This document shows positions 8,666-19,503 of a stretch of DNA of 64,000 bases, one piece after another. The stretch spans positions 1,798,001 to 1,862,000 of the forward strand of contig NZ_CP098604.1 of NCBI RefSeq assembly GCF_024499015.1. The letters run 5' to 3'. The notes under the pieces are model-generated. The model was given only the letters and a program-made list of their open reading frames with translations, was not told the origin of the DNA and did no database searches. The first letter of the stretch is position 1. Each line of letters opens with the position of its first letter. The DNA comes from Xanthomonas hortorum pv. pelargonii (lineage in GTDB: Bacteria; Pseudomonadota; Gammaproteobacteria; Xanthomonadales; Xanthomonadaceae). The position numbers and the translations under genes are program-made.

Positions 8666-10600
8666 TTAGTTGGCTCCTTGCAAAACGGTGGGCTCACGAA
8701 CGAACAAGGTGGCAAAAACCAGCTGCACCGGCGTGGCTGCGTCCAGATAGGCGTAGTAACCGCCGCTGGCCTGCAACGCACCGTGCGCGACCCAGACCCC
8801 TGGCTGCGCAGTGTCCGGATGCATTGGCCAGGTGGCGGTGACGTTGCCGTTGGCCATGACGATGCGCAGCCGCAATGGCTGGCCGGCGATGCGGGCGGCG
8901 GCCTGCGCATCGCGCGCGGCAACCCGCAATGCGAAACGTTCGCCTGGCGCCAACGAGCGCGTCGAATCGCCTTCCCAGCGCATCGCCACCTGCGCAGGCC
9001 CCGCTACAGGCGCGGCGGCGGCGACCTGCAGGCCGATGCATTCCTGCACCTTGGGCAGGGCGCTGGCGATGGCCATCACCATCTGCCCGGCGGCGGGCAG
9101 GCGCACGATGGCGGTGTATTCGCCCACACCGGTCTGGCGCAGACCGCGAAGCGCGAGCAGTGCCGCCATCGGCGTATGCCCGTAGGTGCGCACGCCCGCA
9201 TCCGGCGCGTTCATGCCTTCCATGTAGTGATACAGCGTGCGCTCGGCAGGAGTGGCGATGAAGGCGCCGTTGCCCTCGTAGCTTTCGGCCATGCTGGAGG
9301 CGCGCGGCAACTCCGCACTGGCCGAGGGCGCGGCGGCACCGGCGGGTACGAATTTCAAAAACGGCGCGGCGGTGTCCAGGCTGGCCAGCGACAACAATGC
9401 GACCTGCTCGCTGTCCAGCGCGCGCACATAGGCGTATTGCGCGGAGAAGGCGATGTCGTATGGCCGCCCGGAAATGGTGATGGCATGCCGCAGCGCACCG
9501 CTGCCTGCATCGTGGGCGAGCAGGCGATGCTGCACGGGATTGGCCAGCAGCACATGGCGGGCATCCGGGGTGAGCCGGGCCGGGCCGCTGCCCCGCTCCA
9601 CCACGCGCGTGTCCACCGCTTCGCCGTCGCGGCTATAGCGCCAGATGCGCCCGGCGCGGGCGCTCACCACCCACAGCAAGCCATTGCCGGGGGCGAACAG
9701 CACCGCGGATGGTTCGTCGTCCAAAGACAGCCGGCGCACGATCGCCAGGCTGTCGGTGTCGACAATCGCCAGCGCGCGCCCTTCGCGACTGCTGACATAG
9801 GCCAGGCGGCCATCTTCGGAAAACGCGATTTCGTGATGCCCGGCCGGCAGTGGCAACTGCGCCACGATGCGTGCCTCCACGGTGTCGAATACATCCACGC
9901 CGCTATCGCCGGCCTCGCCGACGCGGCCGATCCACAACAGGCGTTCGCCCGGCTGCAACGCCAACCGCGTGGGGCGGCCCTGCAACGCGACATGCGCGAG
10001 TGTCTTCAGGCCTTGGACATCGAGCACGGCGAGTTTGCGTGCCTCCGGCAAGGCCACGTACAGCCGCGCATCGTCGCTGGTCTTGACCCAATCGAAGCCG
10101 CGCCCTTCCAACCGCATTGCGGCCAGCAGACTGGTGCGTCCGCTGAAACTGACCGCCGGGTCCAGCACCGAGACGCTGGGTTCGGCATCCAGACTGAGCA
10201 GGTAGTAGCCGGTCATATCGAGCAAGGGGCGCTGCAACAGATTGGCGCTGAGAAAACCGGCGATGCGCTGGTGGCAGACCGGCACCGCGCCGGACAGCGG
10301 ATCGGTGGCCCGATCCAGCCAGGCACCCGGCGCCCAGTTGTTCAATGGCTGCCCATCGGCCAACCGCCTGGCATCGATACGCAGCCGCAGTTGCTGCCCG
10401 GCGACCGGCTGCCCCGGTGCGCCCGGCTCCAGCGCTTCCAGGCGCAGACGCAAGCCCACGCCTTCCGCTTCCAATGCCCGATCCAGATAGACCGGCGTCG
10501 GCGGTTTGGGCGGCGGCGCGGCCAACGCCAGCGCGCACAGCAGCAGCCCGGCGAGTGCACCGCCTGTTCGCAGACTCCGGCGCGGGCGCGGCGGTGCCAT
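8666..10600 (-). CDS. secreted YVTN/WD-type beta-propeller protein of the oxidase operon
   Basis: 644 residues, signal peptide ending near ALALAAPPP. From about residue 150 to 430 there are repeated blades of the LxVLDvxGLKTLAHVAL / DGRLAYVSSREGRALAIVDTDSLAIVRRL type, i.e. a seven-ish-bladed YVTN or cytochrome-d1-like propeller; no haem motif is seen. The C-terminal part (about 430-644) is a beta-rich segment with a conserved-looking HYMEGMNAP...RTYGHTPM stretch and may be an immunoglobulin-like domain. ATG 10600 overlaps the oxidase TGA by one base (TGATG). Likely a periplasmic or outer-surface partner of the oxidase; its function is not known. Confidence 0.75.
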   Translation of the reverse strand: MAPPRPRRSLRTGGALAGLLLCALALAAPPPKPPTPVYLDRALEAEGVGLRLRLEALEPGAPGQPVAGQQLRLRIDARRLADGQPLNNWAPGAWLDRATDPLSGAVPVCHQRIAGFLSANLLQRPLLDMTGYYLLSLDAEPSVSVLDPAVSFSGRTSLLAAMRLEGRGFDWVKTSDDARLYVALPEARKLAVLDVQGLKTLAHVALQGRPTRLALQPGERLLWIGRVGEAGDSGVDVFDTVEARIVAQLPLPAGHHEIAFSEDGRLAYVSSREGRALAIVDTDSLAIVRRLSLDDEPSAVLFAPGNGLLWVVSARAGRIWRYSRDGEAVDTRVVERGSGPARLTPDARHVLLANPVQHRLLAHDAGSGALRHAITISGRPYDIAFSAQYAYVRALDSEQVALLSLASLDTAAPFLKFVPAGAAAPSASAELPRASSMAESYEGNGAFIATPAERTLYHYMEGMNAPDAGVRTYGHTPMAALLALRGLRQTGVGEYTAIVRLPAAGQMVMAIASALPKVQECIGLQVAAAAPVAGPAQVAMRWEGDSTRSLAPGERFALRVAARDAQAAARIAGQPLRLRIVMANGNVTATWPMHPDTAQPGVWVAHGALQASGGYYAYLDAATPVQLVFATLFVREPTVLQGAN

Positions 10601-13600
10601 CAGCGGCAATCGCGGCGTAACGGTGCAGCCGGATACGTCGCTGCCGCCGCCTGCACCCGCACGATCGCCCACAGCCCGTTGGTGATGCCGAAGCCGCCGT
10701 GGTCGCGCCACAGGTAATCGCCGGTGACGCCGGCTTGCCCACCGGCCTTGGGCAACACGATGTCGAAGTGCGACAGCGGGGTGACGCTCTCCTGCCCGCC
10801 CATCGCCATCTGGGTCGGGTTGTCGCCGATGCACTGCGATGGCACGCCCCAGTCGGCCGGCTTGCCGCCTTGCGGGAATCCCGCTGCGGTGACGCGCTCG
10901 GCCAGGTACGGGTCGCGCGGCCAGCTGTGGCCGTGCAGCTCGACCACCGAGGCGCGGCCGACGCCGGTCGGCATCAGGCTGCGCAAGCGGGTTTCTTCGC
11001 CTGCGTAGGCCAGCAGCACGGGCACGAACGGTTCGCCGACGTTGGCTTGCGCCGTCGTGGCACCGTTGCCGCAGCACTGATTGTCGAACGCCTGCCAGGC
11101 CTCATCGATGCCACCCAGTCCATCGCCGCCGAACGGCGCATCCGGTGCGATGCCGAAGCGGAACCACATCGGTTCGCTGCCGTAGTTGATCGCCATATGC
11201 CCGGAGTCGTGCGCATCCTCCGGCGCGGTGCGCAGCGGATCTTCGTTGGCGTCCACGCGTTCTGCAGCGATGTTCTGTACCGCCTTGCCATCGGCGTAGC
11301 GCAGGTTCAGACCTTTCTGATGGACCAGGGCCAGATCGCGGAAGCTGCGATTCTGGGTGGCCCCCGCCGCATCGACGATGCGGTAACTGACATCGGCGGT
11401 GGCACGGCTGCGGGTCTGCGGAAAGCTGGCCGATGCCGGGTCCTGGCGATTGCGCATGCGGTCGTCGCTGTACTCGCGCCAGCGCGCGCCCTTGGGCTCG
11501 ATCACCAGCGCGCCTACTGCCGCCTTCTGGCCCTGCTTGATCCGGTCCGGCGGGGTCAGGTTGCTGCCGCCGAACTCGACGCCGACATAGCGGCAGGCCT
11601 TGGCCGACAACGCGACCAGCTCGGTGCTGTCCAGGGTCAGATCCGGATAGCGCAGCTCGCGCCAGGCGTAGGCGCGCCTGGCGCCGGAAGGATCGTTGGC
11701 GGCGCTGTCCACGCCCTCGACTTCGTAGCGGAAACTGGCGGTGATGCGCGCGGTCAAGACGTCGGCTTCTTCGCGGGGTTTTTCCTGCAGCAAACGCTCC
11801 AACACCACCTGGCGCAGCGCAGGATCGGCGACGCATTTGCCACGCGTGTCGGCCAGGCGTTCGCGATACAGATATGCGTCGCCGTCGAGCAGTGCCGCTT
11901 CGTCGAGCTGCGCATCGGCGCCTTCCTTGGGGTCGCGCAACGCCGGTGGCGCGGCATAGGCGCGCAGTGCCTCGCCGGCCAGCGGTTTGCCGTCCGGCAC
12001 GCTCTCCAGGCAGGCCTGTACGGGCGCCTGGCGCAGCAGATCGCTGGCAAGGGCACGCGAGCGCTCGTTGGCACTGCCCTCCAGCGCATAACCTGGTTCG
12101 AGCGCGCTGAGCACCACGTCCTCGAATGCGGCGGCGGTCATCAGCTCGGTCAACGGGCGCAGGTTCGGCTCGCGTGCGAACTGGCTGAGCAGGTCCAGAA
12201 ACGGCGCCTTGTCGCCTGCGTAGATCGGGCATAGCCCGGCCGAGGGCAGCGTGTCGATCACCCCGGCATACCACTGATAGACCTTGCTCCAGTTCGGCGA
12301 AATGGTGCTGATCTTGTTGGTGCCGACATTGTTGCCGTCGTAGGACTGCACGTCGTAATGCACCAGTTGCGGATGCAGACCGACACGGTTGGAGGCGTGC
12401 ACGAGGTTGTTGTTGAACGACTGCATGCTCGAGCTACCGCTGCCGGCCGAGCGCCGCACCGTGCCGGACATCGAGGTATAGCCCTCCAGATCCGGCATGC
12501 CGGCGCGCGCGCGCGGCAGGCGGTTGTGCAGCACCACCTGCAGGCACTCGCCGGCGGATGCGCGCAGCACCAGTGGTTCGACGGGGCGATCGGGCCGCAG
12601 CATGCCCTTGGCATCGAGATCCTCGTTGCGCACGAACAGGATGGCGGAGGGATCGTGCAGCGGCCCACTGCCGTAGCGTTGCGTGGTGACCACGCCCTTG
12701 TCGTCGGTCGTCTTCAAGGTGATCTCGGTGGCGCGCGGGTTGTAGACCAGCGTGCCGCCACGCGGGTTGAGCCGGCTGCCGGCCAGGCCTGCTGGAATCG
12801 TCACGCCCAACGCGTTGCCGAGCGCGGTATTGGCCAGCACCGCAGCGACGTGATACCGCCGCACCGGCGCATTGATCGGGCAATCGTTGAACAGCCCGCG
12901 CCCCTGTTGCGGGGCCAGCAAGGCCGGGCGCAGCTGGCTGGGCAAGGCGACTAGCCGGTCGCTACGCACATCGCGGCGGTTGTGGCTGCGCAACACGCCC
13001 CACACCCCGCTCCACAAGCCGTCCTGGCTGCTGTCGATGGTGTACATGCGGTCGTTGAGATGGGTGGCGCTTTCGTAATCGGTGATCCGCGCCGAGAAGG
13101 TGAACTGCTCGGACAACCCGGCGTTCTGGCTGTTGCGCCAGCCCGAGTGCGGCGCCTGGCCGAAACCGGAGCCGCCCTGCATCCACGCCATGCCGTTGAT
13201 GGAGGCGTTGTGTTCGTGCTCGTGCGCGCCGGCCTGGATTTTCACCCGCACCAGATCGCCGGAATAGGCGCGCAGGATCGGCGTATACGGATCGCCGGCC
13301 AGGCGACGCGCGTTGACGTCGGCGGGATAGTGCGGGCTGCTGCCGGCCAGCGACGGATCTTCGCCGCCGATGCCGTTGAGCACACTGATCGCGCGGTCGG
13401 TGCGGGTCTGCAGCGCGAACGCCAGATCGCCGCGGTAGCTGTCGGCCTGCGCGCCGGACTTGCCATCGGCCGCCGTGGCGCTGGGGTTGTACACGCGCAA
13501 GCCGAGCGGCTCGTTACGATAGTTCACCACCATCATGCCTACGTCGTCGGCCGAGATCGCCTCCGGACACGGCCGCAGCGGTGCGGTGCCGGGCACATAC

Positions 13601-16600
13601 ACCGCGCCCGGCAAGCCGGTGTCGCCACCGGGGCAGCGCGGCTCGTAGGCGACGATATCCGGCAACACGGGCGAAGCGGGTTTGCGCACCGATGGATGAA
13701 TCGCCTGGCGGAAACTGTTGGCCGTGGGCAGCGCCGAGGCATCGATGGTGGATGGCACGCCCTTGCTGGTAACGCCGTAGAAATAGCCCTTTTGATAGGC
13801 GTGCTGGAAATCGCCGAATTGCAGGAAGAACTCGCGGTGCGCGTCGTCGCGGCCATCGCCATCGCTGTCCAGCGGCTTGCCGCCCTTGTCCGTGATCACC
13901 GCCTGCCAGGAGGTCGGGCCACCGTCCATGCGCGTGGCCGCGTCGTACAACACCTTGCCGGTTTCGTTGTGCCGCCATAGCGCACCGGGCGGCTCGGTGA
14001 GCATGGTGGCGTAGAGCCCGAGCTGTTGATGCGTGGAGGGGCCAAGATGGTCGTGGGTGAAGGTGATGCCCAGGCCGCGATGCACGCCCTGCGCATTGAC
14101 CAGCGGGTCAGAGAACCAGCGCTGCAACGTCGTGCGTGCACCCAGCCAGTCGCAGGCGCCGGGGAATCCATAGCTGTGTTCGAATTTTTCGAAATCGCCT
14201 ACAAGTGCGCGCCAACGCGCTTCGCAATCGGCATATTGATGCCCGGTCAATGTGCCGAAATACGGATGCGAACTCGGCACCAGGGGCGCCTGCGTGCCGT
14301 CGTAGGGGTTGACCACGTCCGGCCGCCCCGCCGCGCGTTGCGCCTCGTTCCAGGCGTTGACCGCGTGGATGCGCTCGCGCACCGCACCGGGCGAAAACGT
14401 GCCGTCTTCGTAGTTCCAACCATTGGCGCTGCCATCGGCCGAGGTCAGGTCCCACTTGGGCAGGTGAATATGCTGGCCGATGACATCGGTCGGCGTGGTG
14501 ATCTGGTAATCGTCGGCATAGAAATCCTTCGGCACCAGGTTGGTGTGCGCGTACATCGCGCAATCGAAGGTGTTCATGCGCAGCACCAGCGGCTCGGGCG
14601 GGCGGGTCTTGTCGAGAAGCGACGACACGTCTTCCCACAGGGTGAGGATGCGCTGCTGCGGATAGTGATAACCGACCTTGTTGAACACCACGTCCAGTTG
14701 CAGATTGGCGCCGCGATACACGCGTGGGCTGTCGGCGCCGAATTCGATACCGCCAGGCAATGCGGCCGTGGCAGTGATCCAGGCACCGTTGCTGCCACCG
14801 AAAAAACGCCCATCGCCGCCGCGCTTGAGCAAGCTGCCCTGATCGTCGATGCAGGGTTCGTTGTACGGCGCGCCCGGCACCGATGGCGCACCATTGGTGA
14901 TGAAACGCGAGGCGCTGACCGTGCCCGCCATATCCACCGCGTGGGTGGGATGCTCGCGCACCGCATGGAACTTCATCGCGACCTGTTCCAGATCGGTGCC
15001 GGCCTCGGGGTAATACACCGGCTTGGCCAGCTTGATGTGCTTTTCTGCGGTCATGCGATCGAGCTTGGAGTCGGTCACGCCGCCGGCCGAATAGCCGGCC
15101 AGCGCATGCCGTGGAATGCCGCCGTCGTGGCCTGCCACCACACCGGGAATGCTGGACATATCCAGCGGCGGGGTGGTCGGGCGCGAGCCCATCGTGGTTT
15201 CCGCACCGGCCACCCAGAACGGATAGCCGGGATTGCGATCGCGCTGCTGCACGCGCGCCACCGAGCCGTATTGCACGCCATCGACGATGCGCGGTTCCAC
15301 CTGCACCGCCGCCGGCATCACCGCCATGCCCTTGCCCGGTAACGGCACGACTGCGGGAATCGGCGTACCGGCGACAATCTCGCCATCGGGCAAGGCGCGC
15401 GACTGGCTGGCCGGGCGCCCGTTCTGCAAGCCGAACGGCGTTTCATGGAAGCCCGAACGGGTCTGGCTGACCTGCAGCCGCGTGCCCGCTTCGAACACAT
15501 CGTGATTGCGCCACATGTACCACATGCCTTGCGCGAAATGCGGGTAGAAATGGCAGTGGAAAATCGCATCGCCCACGGTCTTGTTGCGATTGCCCGAGCC
15601 GCCGTACGCGATCTCGTAGGTATAGCCGGACCCCGGCCCCAAGCCCTGGGCATCGATGTAGTTGGCGTTGTCGTCGTTGGGATTGAACAACCACTGATGG
15701 TTGTGCAGATGGAAGATGTGCTGTTCCTTGCCGGCATGCAGATTGCGGAACTTGACGAAGTCGCCGATGTAGCTGTGGTGCACGTTGGCCGGATCGTGCG
15801 GGTAGTACGCCTGAGTGGCGCGTTGCTCCTTGGGCTGCACACAATATTTGGCGCGCTGCGCCGCATAGCGCCGGTCGGTGAGATATTCCGGCTGGCACTG
15901 GCTGATCACCAGGTTGGCCGGGTTATCGACCAGCGTGGCGGCATCGCCAACCGCAAACGAAGAGAGAAAGAATTCTTCGTAGGCGCAATCCAGGCAATCC
16001 TGCATCGGGCCCGCCTTGAGCCGGTTGGCGATGATCTCCGCACCAACGCCGCCGGAGCCGTAATTGATCATGAAGCCATCGCGCACGCCATGCAGCGTGT
16101 GCGAGAGATCGGGGTGTTCGAAGAAATACGGAAATGCCTGGGTGGCAGCGTTTTCGTCATGAAAGACCGAGACGAATTCGCGGAACGGCTCCAGCCGATT
16201 CGGTAGCGCGGGATTGCGCTTGCCCTGCCCTTCCAGCGGATAGGTACGCGCAGGAAAACTGCCGTCTTTTTCCGGCCCCACCACAATCGCATTGACCTCG
16301 CCGTGCACCAGGCGTTGCCCTTGCAGCATGTTGAGGATCGGCAGGCCCGCCTTGCCCTCGCGGCACCACACTCCGGCGCTGGCGCAATCGTTGGGGTAGG
16401 TCGCTTCGTAGTTGAGAATCGGTTGCCCGGAGGGCGTGGCACCCACCGTGGCCAGGCGCAGTTCTTCTTCGGTCAATTGCGCGCGGTAGAAACGCGCATT
16501 GAGCGGCTGCACGGTGACCGCAGCAAACAAGCCGACGCCACTGTTGCCGGCACTGCCTTCGCCACCGAACACCGCTCCATCGTTGCCGACCAGATAGGCG

Positions 16601-17376
16601 CCTTCGTGCGGCGCATGAAAGCAGTAGTCGCGGGTCTGTCCGGGCCTGGCCAGGCTGTCTGCATTTGCACCGGTGTTGGAACTGTCGCTGTCGATCGAGC
16701 CGACCAGTTCCAACCCTTGCGGATGGAAGCCGACGACGCGGCTGTCGACTTGATCGTCGATGCGATAGAGCGGCTCGGTGCCCACTGCATCCTTGACCGC
16801 ATGTTCCATTGGATGGTCCACGCCCGGCAGCGGATCCGGGAAGGAATTGAACGGATTCCCCGGCCCCGTTTCTGGCGGGACTGGCGTTAATTCGAGCAGA
16901 TTGGTCAAGCGCACATGCAGATAGCCACCGGCGGCCACTCGCACTACCAACGGACGCGGACGCAGGTCAGGACGCAGCGCGATATCGCGGCTTTGGTTGT
17001 TGGCAACTACGCGTGCAAACAAGGCCTGGCCCTGCGTGGAATAGTCGAGCACCTGGCTGTTGCTGCGGTGAATCAGATCGTGGCGCAACGCGTACATCGC
17101 CCAATTGACGTTCTGCGCGCCAAGGCGGTTGAACACCATCGGGTGGTCGATGGCCACGACATCGGCGAACACGGCCGATTGCGGGCAACTGAACGCGGCG
17201 CGTTGGGTCAGCTGCCCACGTATCCGCTGCAGCGCGCTGTCAGACACGCGCAGGCCTTGATCAAGGCGCAGATCCACACGCTCAAGTGGCCGCGCCGGCT
17301 GCGCCATTGCCATTGCGGCAAGCACACACAGAGCCACGCAAAACAGACAGCGAGACATCGAGGAACGAACATCCAT
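10600..17376 (-). CDS. giant secreted multicopper oxidase, MofA/MnxG (manganese oxidase) type
   Basis: 2258 residues with signal peptide MDVRSSMSRCLFCVALCVLA and cleavage near AMA-QPARP. Four copper motifs can be seen but in permuted order: HIFHLH (HxxHxH, 553-558), HCHFYPHFAQGM (HCHxxxHxxxxM, 607-618, the type 1/type 3 site), THDH (H1108/H1110), HEHEH (1385-1389) and LHGH (H2148/H2150). Size and order match the multi-cupredoxin Mn(II)-oxidase class (MofA of Leptothrix, MnxG of Bacillus/Pseudomonas) and not three-domain laccases such as CopA. Two DSDGDGRDD-like and other acidic loops may bind Ca or Mn. Start at 17376 has GGGAGAA 8 bases upstream. First gene of a tightly packed unit with a propeller, two SCOs and a cytochrome c. 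The substrate could be Mn(II), but this is untested. Confidence 0.88.
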   Translation of the reverse strand: MDVRSSMSRCLFCVALCVLAAMAMAQPARPLERVDLRLDQGLRVSDSALQRIRGQLTQRAAFSCPQSAVFADVVAIDHPMVFNRLGAQNVNWAMYALRHDLIHRSNSQVLDYSTQGQALFARVVANNQSRDIALRPDLRPRPLVVRVAAGGYLHVRLTNLLELTPVPPETGPGNPFNSFPDPLPGVDHPMEHAVKDAVGTEPLYRIDDQVDSRVVGFHPQGLELVGSIDSDSSNTGANADSLARPGQTRDYCFHAPHEGAYLVGNDGAVFGGEGSAGNSGVGLFAAVTVQPLNARFYRAQLTEEELRLATVGATPSGQPILNYEATYPNDCASAGVWCREGKAGLPILNMLQGQRLVHGEVNAIVVGPEKDGSFPARTYPLEGQGKRNPALPNRLEPFREFVSVFHDENAATQAFPYFFEHPDLSHTLHGVRDGFMINYGSGGVGAEIIANRLKAGPMQDCLDCAYEEFFLSSFAVGDAATLVDNPANLVISQCQPEYLTDRRYAAQRAKYCVQPKEQRATQAYYPHDPANVHHSYIGDFVKFRNLHAGKEQHIFHLHNHQWLFNPNDDNANYIDAQGLGPGSGYTYEIAYGGSGNRNKTVGDAIFHCHFYPHFAQGMWYMWRNHDVFEAGTRLQVSQTRSGFHETPFGLQNGRPASQSRALPDGEIVAGTPIPAVVPLPGKGMAVMPAAVQVEPRIVDGVQYGSVARVQQRDRNPGYPFWVAGAETTMGSRPTTPPLDMSSIPGVVAGHDGGIPRHALAGYSAGGVTDSKLDRMTAEKHIKLAKPVYYPEAGTDLEQVAMKFHAVREHPTHAVDMAGTVSASRFITNGAPSVPGAPYNEPCIDDQGSLLKRGGDGRFFGGSNGAWITATAALPGGIEFGADSPRVYRGANLQLDVVFNKVGYHYPQQRILTLWEDVSSLLDKTRPPEPLVLRMNTFDCAMYAHTNLVPKDFYADDYQITTPTDVIGQHIHLPKWDLTSADGSANGWNYEDGTFSPGAVRERIHAVNAWNEAQRAAGRPDVVNPYDGTQAPLVPSSHPYFGTLTGHQYADCEARWRALVGDFEKFEHSYGFPGACDWLGARTTLQRWFSDPLVNAQGVHRGLGITFTHDHLGPSTHQQLGLYATMLTEPPGALWRHNETGKVLYDAATRMDGGPTSWQAVITDKGGKPLDSDGDGRDDAHREFFLQFGDFQHAYQKGYFYGVTSKGVPSTIDASALPTANSFRQAIHPSVRKPASPVLPDIVAYEPRCPGGDTGLPGAVYVPGTAPLRPCPEAISADDVGMMVVNYRNEPLGLRVYNPSATAADGKSGAQADSYRGDLAFALQTRTDRAISVLNGIGGEDPSLAGSSPHYPADVNARRLAGDPYTPILRAYSGDLVRVKIQAGAHEHEHNASINGMAWMQGGSGFGQAPHSGWRNSQNAGLSEQFTFSARITDYESATHLNDRMYTIDSSQDGLWSGVWGVLRSHNRRDVRSDRLVALPSQLRPALLAPQQGRGLFNDCPINAPVRRYHVAAVLANTALGNALGVTIPAGLAGSRLNPRGGTLVYNPRATEITLKTTDDKGVVTTQRYGSGPLHDPSAILFVRNEDLDAKGMLRPDRPVEPLVLRASAGECLQVVLHNRLPRARAGMPDLEGYTSMSGTVRRSAGSGSSSMQSFNNNLVHASNRVGLHPQLVHYDVQSYDGNNVGTNKISTISPNWSKVYQWYAGVIDTLPSAGLCPIYAGDKAPFLDLLSQFAREPNLRPLTELMTAAAFEDVVLSALEPGYALEGSANERSRALASDLLRQAPVQACLESVPDGKPLAGEALRAYAAPPALRDPKEGADAQLDEAALLDGDAYLYRERLADTRGKCVADPALRQVVLERLLQEKPREEADVLTARITASFRYEVEGVDSAANDPSGARRAYAWRELRYPDLTLDSTELVALSAKACRYVGVEFGGSNLTPPDRIKQGQKAAVGALVIEPKGARWREYSDDRMRNRQDPASASFPQTRSRATADVSYRIVDAAGATQNRSFRDLALVHQKGLNLRYADGKAVQNIAAERVDANEDPLRTAPEDAHDSGHMAINYGSEPMWFRFGIAPDAPFGGDGLGGIDEAWQAFDNQCCGNGATTAQANVGEPFVPVLLAYAGEETRLRSLMPTGVGRASVVELHGHSWPRDPYLAERVTAAGFPQGGKPADWGVPSQCIGDNPTQMAMGGQESVTPLSHFDIVLPKAGGQAGVTGDYLWRDHGGFGITNGLWAIVRVQAAAATYPAAPLRRDCR

Positions 17377-17763
17377 CGAGTTCTTCTCCCACGCAAGACT
17401 GCACGAGTTGTCGCGGAGCAAGTCGCTCCGTCAGAGTGATGCACACAGGCAACAACAGCCGCACGAACGTACAGGCATGCACGTCGTCCGGCCGCGCCAG
17501 ACGACGGATTGGTCTAATGCAGAAAGCGTGGTGAGAGGCGTCCGACTGCCTCGAAGTGAACATCCACTGTCGTGCCGATATAGCACAGCCAATCTGAGGT
17601 GCAAACAAGTTTCGGAGCAACGGTCAGCACATTGCAACAGGCCCAAGCGTGTTGCAGCGCACTGTTTGCGATTTTGCACAAACCCGCAGAGATCACTGAT
17701 AAGCGTCTCGGCTAGTCGGGTTCGTTACGTCGCATCGCCATGCATCGGCGATGCAATCGACGC
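17377..17763 (-). promoter_or_regulatory. upstream region of the multicopper oxidase operon with a candidate promoter
   Basis: 387 bp between aceK (stop) and the oxidase start, without a credible gene. On the minus strand TTGCAC (17604-17599) and TATATC (17582-17577) are 16 bp apart and could form a weak sigma-70 promoter, leaving a 200-base leader. No copper- or Mn-responsive palindrome was recognised by eye. Confidence 0.3.
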
Positions 17764-19503
17764 TCAGGCCAGACGGCGCGAGTCCGCGTAGGGCGGCGTG
17801 TCCGGGTAATCGTCTTCGCGCAGTCGCGCTTGCAGATCGCGCCACCATTGCGGCTCGAACAGTTCCGGATGCGTGTGCTTGACCGCTTCCAGCTGAGACG
17901 CCGGCAAGCCCATAAACAGCGCAAAACGCTCGGGAAACACATCGCGTGGGCCGACATGAAACCAGGGCTCGGCGGACATTTGTTCTTCGTAACTGGTGGG
18001 CGTGGGCCAATCGCGGAACGTGCATTCGGTGATCAGGCACAGCTCGTCGTAGTCGTAAAACACCGCACGCTGATGGCGGGTGATGCCGAAGTTTTTCAGC
18101 AGCATGTCGCCGGGAAAGATGTTGTTGCGCGCCATGTCCTTGATCGCCTGCCCGTAGTCCAGCGCTGCGGCATGCGCGGCCTCGGGCAGTTGTTCGCGCA
18201 GGTATAGATTGAGCGGGCGCAGCCGGCGCTGCACGTAGCACAGCGCGATCAACACATCGGCGCCATCTTCGCTCAGGCTCATCGCACAGCTGGTCTGCAG
18301 TTCTTCCAGCAACGCCGGCGAAAAACGCGCCTTGGGAAAGCGCAGAAAGCGATACGGCTGCGCGTCGAGCAGGCGGCCGATGCGGTCGAGCTGGAACACC
18401 AGTTCGTATTTGCCTTCCACCTGCGCGCGGCTCATGGTTTTTGGATACGCAAAGCGGTCGCGGATCAGCTTGAACACCAGCGGATAACTGGGCAGCGTAA
18501 ACACCACCATGACCATGCCCGGTGTGCCATCGGCATGCACCAGCTGCTCGGCAGGATGCGCCTGGAAATGGCTGAAAAACGTGCGATAACGCTCTGTCTT
18601 GCCCTGCTTTGCACGCCCCAGCATCGTGTACAGCTCGTCGATGGGCTTGTGCGTCAGCAGGCTGCGCAGAAACACCACTGCATCACCGACGGTGGATAGA
18701 TCGGCCTGGAAATAACTGCGCGAGTTACTGAACAATTGCGCGACATCGCTACGCCGGGTCAGCACCGCTTCGGCACGCAGGCCGGCGCCATCGTTGACCA
18801 GTGCGATCACGCAGGGAGAAAAGCGATGTTCGCCGAAAACGCGCCCGATCAGATAGGCGCGCCGTTCGCGGTAGAACACCGTCTCCAGCAGCTCCACACT
18901 GCGCACAGGATGCTCGCCCCAGTGCGCAAGATCGTCCTGCAGCCGCACTGCAATTGCCGCCGCGCAACGGGTGCGGTGCAGGTACGGCACATCGAACGCA
19001 TAATCGCCAAGCACGCGCACCAGCATGTCGGTCAGCCGGCCGGGCGAGACCGCGTAGGTATGCCGCGCAACCGGCAGCGTGATCGCATCGGTCGGCTCGA
19101 TATCCAGCGCGATGAATTCGATCTCCGCATCCACACCATGGGTGCCGAAGTAACGCCGGGTCAGGGTGTTGTAAAAGGTCTTGTACAGCTCCTGATCGAT
19201 CAACCCGGTCAGCAGCGCGGCGTAATGCTCGCGTGCGCGCATCCACAACACGCGGTCGTGCGCCTGCCCCAGCAAGACCGCACGCAGCCGCAGCATGCAT
19301 TCGCTGATGTATTGATCGTAGAGCGCAATACGCGCCACCGCATCCTCGCGCGCGCCGTTCCAGTCGCGTGTCTCGAAACGCTGTTTGGCACGTGCGGTGA
19401 TCTGCGCAAAGCGCGCGTGGTAATCCTCGAAGGCTTCGTACACGGCGCTGCCGATCGCCAGCGCGCGACGCTCGGACTGCGGCGATAACGGAAGAGGGCT
19501 CAT
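17764..19503 (-). CDS. aceK: isocitrate dehydrogenase kinase/phosphatase AceK
   Basis: Bifunctional enzyme that phosphorylates and dephosphorylates isocitrate dehydrogenase to divert carbon to the glyoxylate shunt. 579 residues, the usual length. The regulatory N-terminal half starts [21 protein letters not shown]; the kinase-like half has the P-loop-like [27 protein letters not shown] and the catalytic end [25 protein letters not shown]. The start at 19503 has only a weak ribosome site but fits the family N-terminus. No aceA/aceB lies next to it; the nearest TCA gene is monomeric icd 3 kb away, on the same strand, which is not the usual AceK substrate type. Confidence 0.96.
   Translation of the reverse strand: MSPLPLSPQSERRALAIGSAVYEAFEDYHARFAQITARAKQRFETRDWNGAREDAVARIALYDQYISECMLRLRAVLLGQAHDRVLWMRAREHYAALLTGLIDQELYKTFYNTLTRRYFGTHGVDAEIEFIALDIEPTDAITLPVARHTYAVSPGRLTDMLVRVLGDYAFDVPYLHRTRCAAAIAVRLQDDLAHWGEHPVRSVELLETVFYRERRAYLIGRVFGEHRFSPCVIALVNDGAGLRAEAVLTRRSDVAQLFSNSRSYFQADLSTVGDAVVFLRSLLTHKPIDELYTMLGRAKQGKTERYRTFFSHFQAHPAEQLVHADGTPGMVMVVFTLPSYPLVFKLIRDRFAYPKTMSRAQVEGKYELVFQLDRIGRLLDAQPYRFLRFPKARFSPALLEELQTSCAMSLSEDGADVLIALCYVQRRLRPLNLYLREQLPEAAHAAALDYGQAIKDMARNNIFPGDMLLKNFGITRHQRAVFYDYDELCLITECTFRDWPTPTSYEEQMSAEPWFHVGPRDVFPERFALFMGLPASQLEAVKHTHPELFEPQWWRDLQARLREDDYPDTPPYADSRRLA

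Noticed and set aside
8168-10717. 849-codon open frame on the plus strand
   Set aside because: Lies antisense to the propeller gene, with no ribosome site and composition typical of antisense frames at high GC.
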